A DNA stretch of 64,000 nt from Gibbula magus (Eukaryota > Mollusca > Gastropoda > Trochida > Trochidae). Within the stretch, counting starts at the first letter, position 1; each line of letters begins with the position of its first letter. A program made the translations under genes and the position numbers. The notes under the pieces were generated by a model. The model did not search any database and was not told where the DNA came from. It worked only from the letters and a program-made list of their open reading frames with translations. The stretch is from the NCBI GenBank assembly GCA_936450465.1, contig OW388289.1:75752593-75816592 (forward strand), written 5' to 3'. Positions 61,200-64,000 of this stretch are shown here, in pieces.

Positions 61200-63220
61200 C
61201 AAAACTATTCTCGTAAGGAATGACATATATTTCATTGAAGAAAACTTTGTAGTTGTATGTATGTAAAAGATGTATTTTAACTCATAAAACATGTTAAACA
61301 AGTTTCTCAGTCAGTCTCACTCAGTCTCTATGAATGTACATCATACATACTGGACAAAAACAGTGGAAATCATTCCATAGTGATGTATTTATTGATAGTG
61401 ATGTTTTAATCCTGAAATATATTAACTTGGACATATAAATATACTCTGTCAATGTCAATAAATATACAAATTTCTTTTGACATAAATTACCCGCCAATGT
61501 TGAATACATGTTTTATAAATGTATTTCTAAACGGTCATTGAATTGTTAATACTGTTCACATAAACCTTCTTATAACAAATTAAATGTACAATATATTGAC
61601 ATGCAAGTCGTGTGTAAGTTATCTAGTCAGTAGTGTATACAACGTGCAGAGAAACTTTGCAATCCTCAAACTGCCTAGCCAGGCTGGAGAAAATTGCAAT
61701 ACGATTTGGCAATAGAAAGCTTACATATAATGCTTTGAAGTTTCATCCCCAGAGTTCTACTTGAGTCTATGTACAAATAACAGTGTTCAATACACATTGC
61801 CTGTTATGTCAGCAGCATTTCCTCTTATATTGGCAGACACCTGCGGTTGTCGTCTCCACTGACACTACCATATACCACAATTATGTAACGTCGCAGATTA
61901 TGATCACATCATGAATTACACTGCAGCCTGAGCCAGATACCTTTCAATTAGCATCCAATTAGCATTGATCCCTGTAATGAAGTCTTTTGGTGATATTTTC
62001 ATTTCTACCACATTTTAAAATATTTGATTTTTGATAAGTTACACATAGGGCAAACTGACAGAAGTCAACAGCTGTAGAAGTCGCCCGAACTTCGGAGACT
62101 TTTCACTTCCAGCTGACGCAATAATATCTGCAATAAATGCAATCTGTTTGTTTCCAATGTTAATATGTTTTATTTGCATTTTCTTTTTATGAATGTTTGA
62201 TAGTTTGATAGTTTGATACATTTTTGTTTTATCAAAACTAGCCATTGCGTGAGGTTCAATTAACAGTTTCGTGAAAGAAATTTGCGAAATGTTTTTTTTC
62301 ATGTAAATGTTTACGCACAGTTTAGAACATACAGGAAGCTCAAGAATGTATTAAATTATATGGATATACCAGTAGAAACATCTAATCATTACTTTGAATA
62401 CGATAATGTGATTCAGTATTGATATTTCGATATTATTTCAAAATTACCTTGGTTCGGACAGTTTTGACCAAGGTTCGGACACTATTTCATTTTCTTTGTA
62501 ACCACTTGTAAAGTTTTAAATGACCGCGGAAAAACTATGGAAATATGTAGAAATATTACATTATCACATATGACAACAACATTAAGTTAATTAATTAAAA
62601 GTTAAGCGCTCACATCGTTTATGCAGCAGCATACCATATATGTAGGTTTTATTAACAGTGTTATTAGGCTCTCAGTTAGCCGTAGTAAGTTAGGGCTTAA
62701 TTAACCATATATTCACTTTATACCCTAATATATTATTTTTCATCCATAATAATTATATTCAAACTTAACTTCGCTTAACATTCAACCATTATAACAATTT
62801 ACGTAATATTATTAAACTACAAATTTTTTTAGTATCATATTGCAATTCATTAATCTAATTCTATTATCATTTTTACTGCGCGCTTGACTCACTACTCTGC
62901 CAAACAATAATCATGTTGATTTTACTTTGTTGTTGGTAAAATTCTCTGTTTTAATTTTGGAATCTTATCTATAACAGACTAAAAGACAAATTTGAGTTGA
63001 TAATGTTTAATAGGTCACATAATTACTGTGCATGTAAATGGGACGTGAATTTCGATTTCTGCACTTGCATAATGAAGTTACTAAATTTTAAGTGGAAATT
63101 AGTAATTATGATATAATTGGCGATTTGGGATAAATATTCAAGCTGAGTAATTTAATGTGTATTGTAGACATCACATGTGGTGATTTGGAACGTATTAAAG
63201 CCAAATACAATTTTATGAAA
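61200..63220. other. gene-free stretch
   Basis: AT-rich. No frame over 90 codons and no known family; ACCAAGGTTCGGACA occurs twice near 62450-62485. Possibly intron or 5' flank of the SLC22 gene. Confidence 0.4.
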
Positions 63221-63224
63221 CACA

Positions 63225-63289
63225 ATGGATGCACCTTTAAGAGTCGGCTATAACACGGTAGATTTATTAAACCGCGACATCTTCAACGG
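63225..63289 (+). other. possible 5' untranslated exon end of the SLC22 gene
   Basis: A short frame starting MDAPLRVGYNTVDL runs to a strong donor (GTGAGT at 63290). Joined to the exon at 63479 it would stop after two codons, so it would act as an upstream open reading frame rather than the transporter N terminus. Confidence 0.35.
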
Positions 63290-63511
63290 GTGAGTAATAA
63301 GAGAATTTATGACATGATTATAACTTCATTCGTATTATTTTAAAAAAAAATCAATGCCCAATGAACATTCCATAGACACCTGAGTGAAATCAATCCTAGA
63401 AACTATGGAAGTTATCCAGCAACTACTGTGAACTTACAAGATACATATTAAATGTAATGTAAACAATTTATATTACAGGTGCATGTAAGTTCTATCAGTG
63501 AAGCGCCGACT

Positions 63512-63835
63512 ATGGAAGTGGACGGCATCCAGCAACTGCTCGGAGGCTACAAGAGTTTCCAGTTTGTCGCCTACCTCTCCCTCGCCTTCCTCTACATGCG
63601 AGGGGCGTGGCATGTGTTCAGTCCTATGTACCTGGGGTACGATCCGGGTCATCACTGCACCCTACCCCCTAACTCCACCCTCAATGGGAGCATTCCATGG
63701 GTGGAGAAGGACGGTGTGTCGGGGTGGGACCAGTGCAGCCAGTATGTCACCCCGGGGGAGGGGAACCTTACAGAGGCGTGCACACAGGGGTGGACATATA
63801 ACTTTCTTACTGGCGAGTCTTCCTTTGTTGCTGAG
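63512..63835 (+). CDS. SLC22-type organic ion transporter, first coding exon (partial)
   Basis: The exon is preceded by an acceptor (TATATTACAG, exon from 63479) and ends at a GTATGT donor after GAG. 108 codons are seen; the rest lies beyond the window. SLC22 proteins are 12-helix plasma-membrane transporters of organic cations or anions. After MEVDGIQQLLGGYKSFQ comes transmembrane helix 1 (FVAYLSLAFLYMRGAWHVFS). The large extracellular loop typical of the family follows, with cysteines (GHHC, DQC, EAC) and three N-glycosylation sequons (NSTL, NGSI, NLTE), and ends GWTYNFLTGESSFVAE. The start is the first ATG in frame after the acceptor; a GTG-led extension is not used. Substrate class cannot be told from this exon. 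Confidence 0.85.
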
Positions 63836-64000
63836 GTATGTGAGTGCATGTTGAACCACTTAAGAGTAAGTAATGTTCTTAACCCAGCACCCCTGCTATG
63901 AAGCTTATTCAATGATTTGACAGTAATAATAATGAATGTTCATTTATACAGCCCTTCAAAAATTCATTTTCAAAGTGTTTTAACTTTTTGATATTTGATT

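Overview
This is eukaryotic, intron-rich, AT-rich DNA from an animal. Gene content (an SLC22 transporter, FAN1, an EF-2 paralogue) and the repeat set (tRNA-derived SINEs with ATT tails, AGGTCA-rich dispersed repeats, a GGTGGGATA-ended repeat, many small inverted-repeat elements) suggest a lophotrochozoan, most likely a mollusc. That assignment is inference. All exon structures below were built by hand from splice signals and reading-frame phase, not from transcripts.

Layout. 1-3085: no recognisable gene. 3085-5830: dead CR1/L2-like LINE. 6157-17225: a complete 14-exon gene for a divergent elongation factor 2 (843 aa predicted). It keeps the EF-2 fold and the catalytic histidine, but has a changed P-loop, an acidic run in place of most of switch I, and leucine where EF-2 carries the diphthamide histidine. 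18125-18462: tRNA-derived SINE. About 19600-30500: an ISL2EU/PIF-Harbinger-like DNA transposon with two convergent genes, an intact THAP-DDE transposase (+) and a SWIM/YqaJ nuclease (-) whose last splice junction looks damaged.

33199-50225: a complete 15-exon FAN1 nuclease gene (1073 aa predicted) with all four VRR-NUC catalytic residues, but without the N-terminal UBZ zinc finger known from vertebrate FAN1. A Tc1/mariner-type MITE lies 65 bp before its ATG. Intron 5 carries a 6.1-kb piggyBac element with an intact 677-aa transposase, TTAA target duplication and direct subterminal repeats. Other introns hold a GGTGGGATA-ended element, a fold-back element and two minisatellites.

50600-63200 has no gene I can support. 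It holds dispersed repeats, two 355-bp TTAA-flanked MITEs in opposite orientation, and a LINE endonuclease remnant split by one of them. 60770-60910 looks like a promoter. 63479 to the window end carries the first coding exon of an SLC22 transporter.

The cellular genes (EF-2 paralogue, FAN1, SLC22) are all on the + strand and are functionally unrelated. The main interest is the diphthamide-less EF-2 paralogue, the altered N terminus of FAN1, and two DNA transposons whose transposase reading frames are intact.
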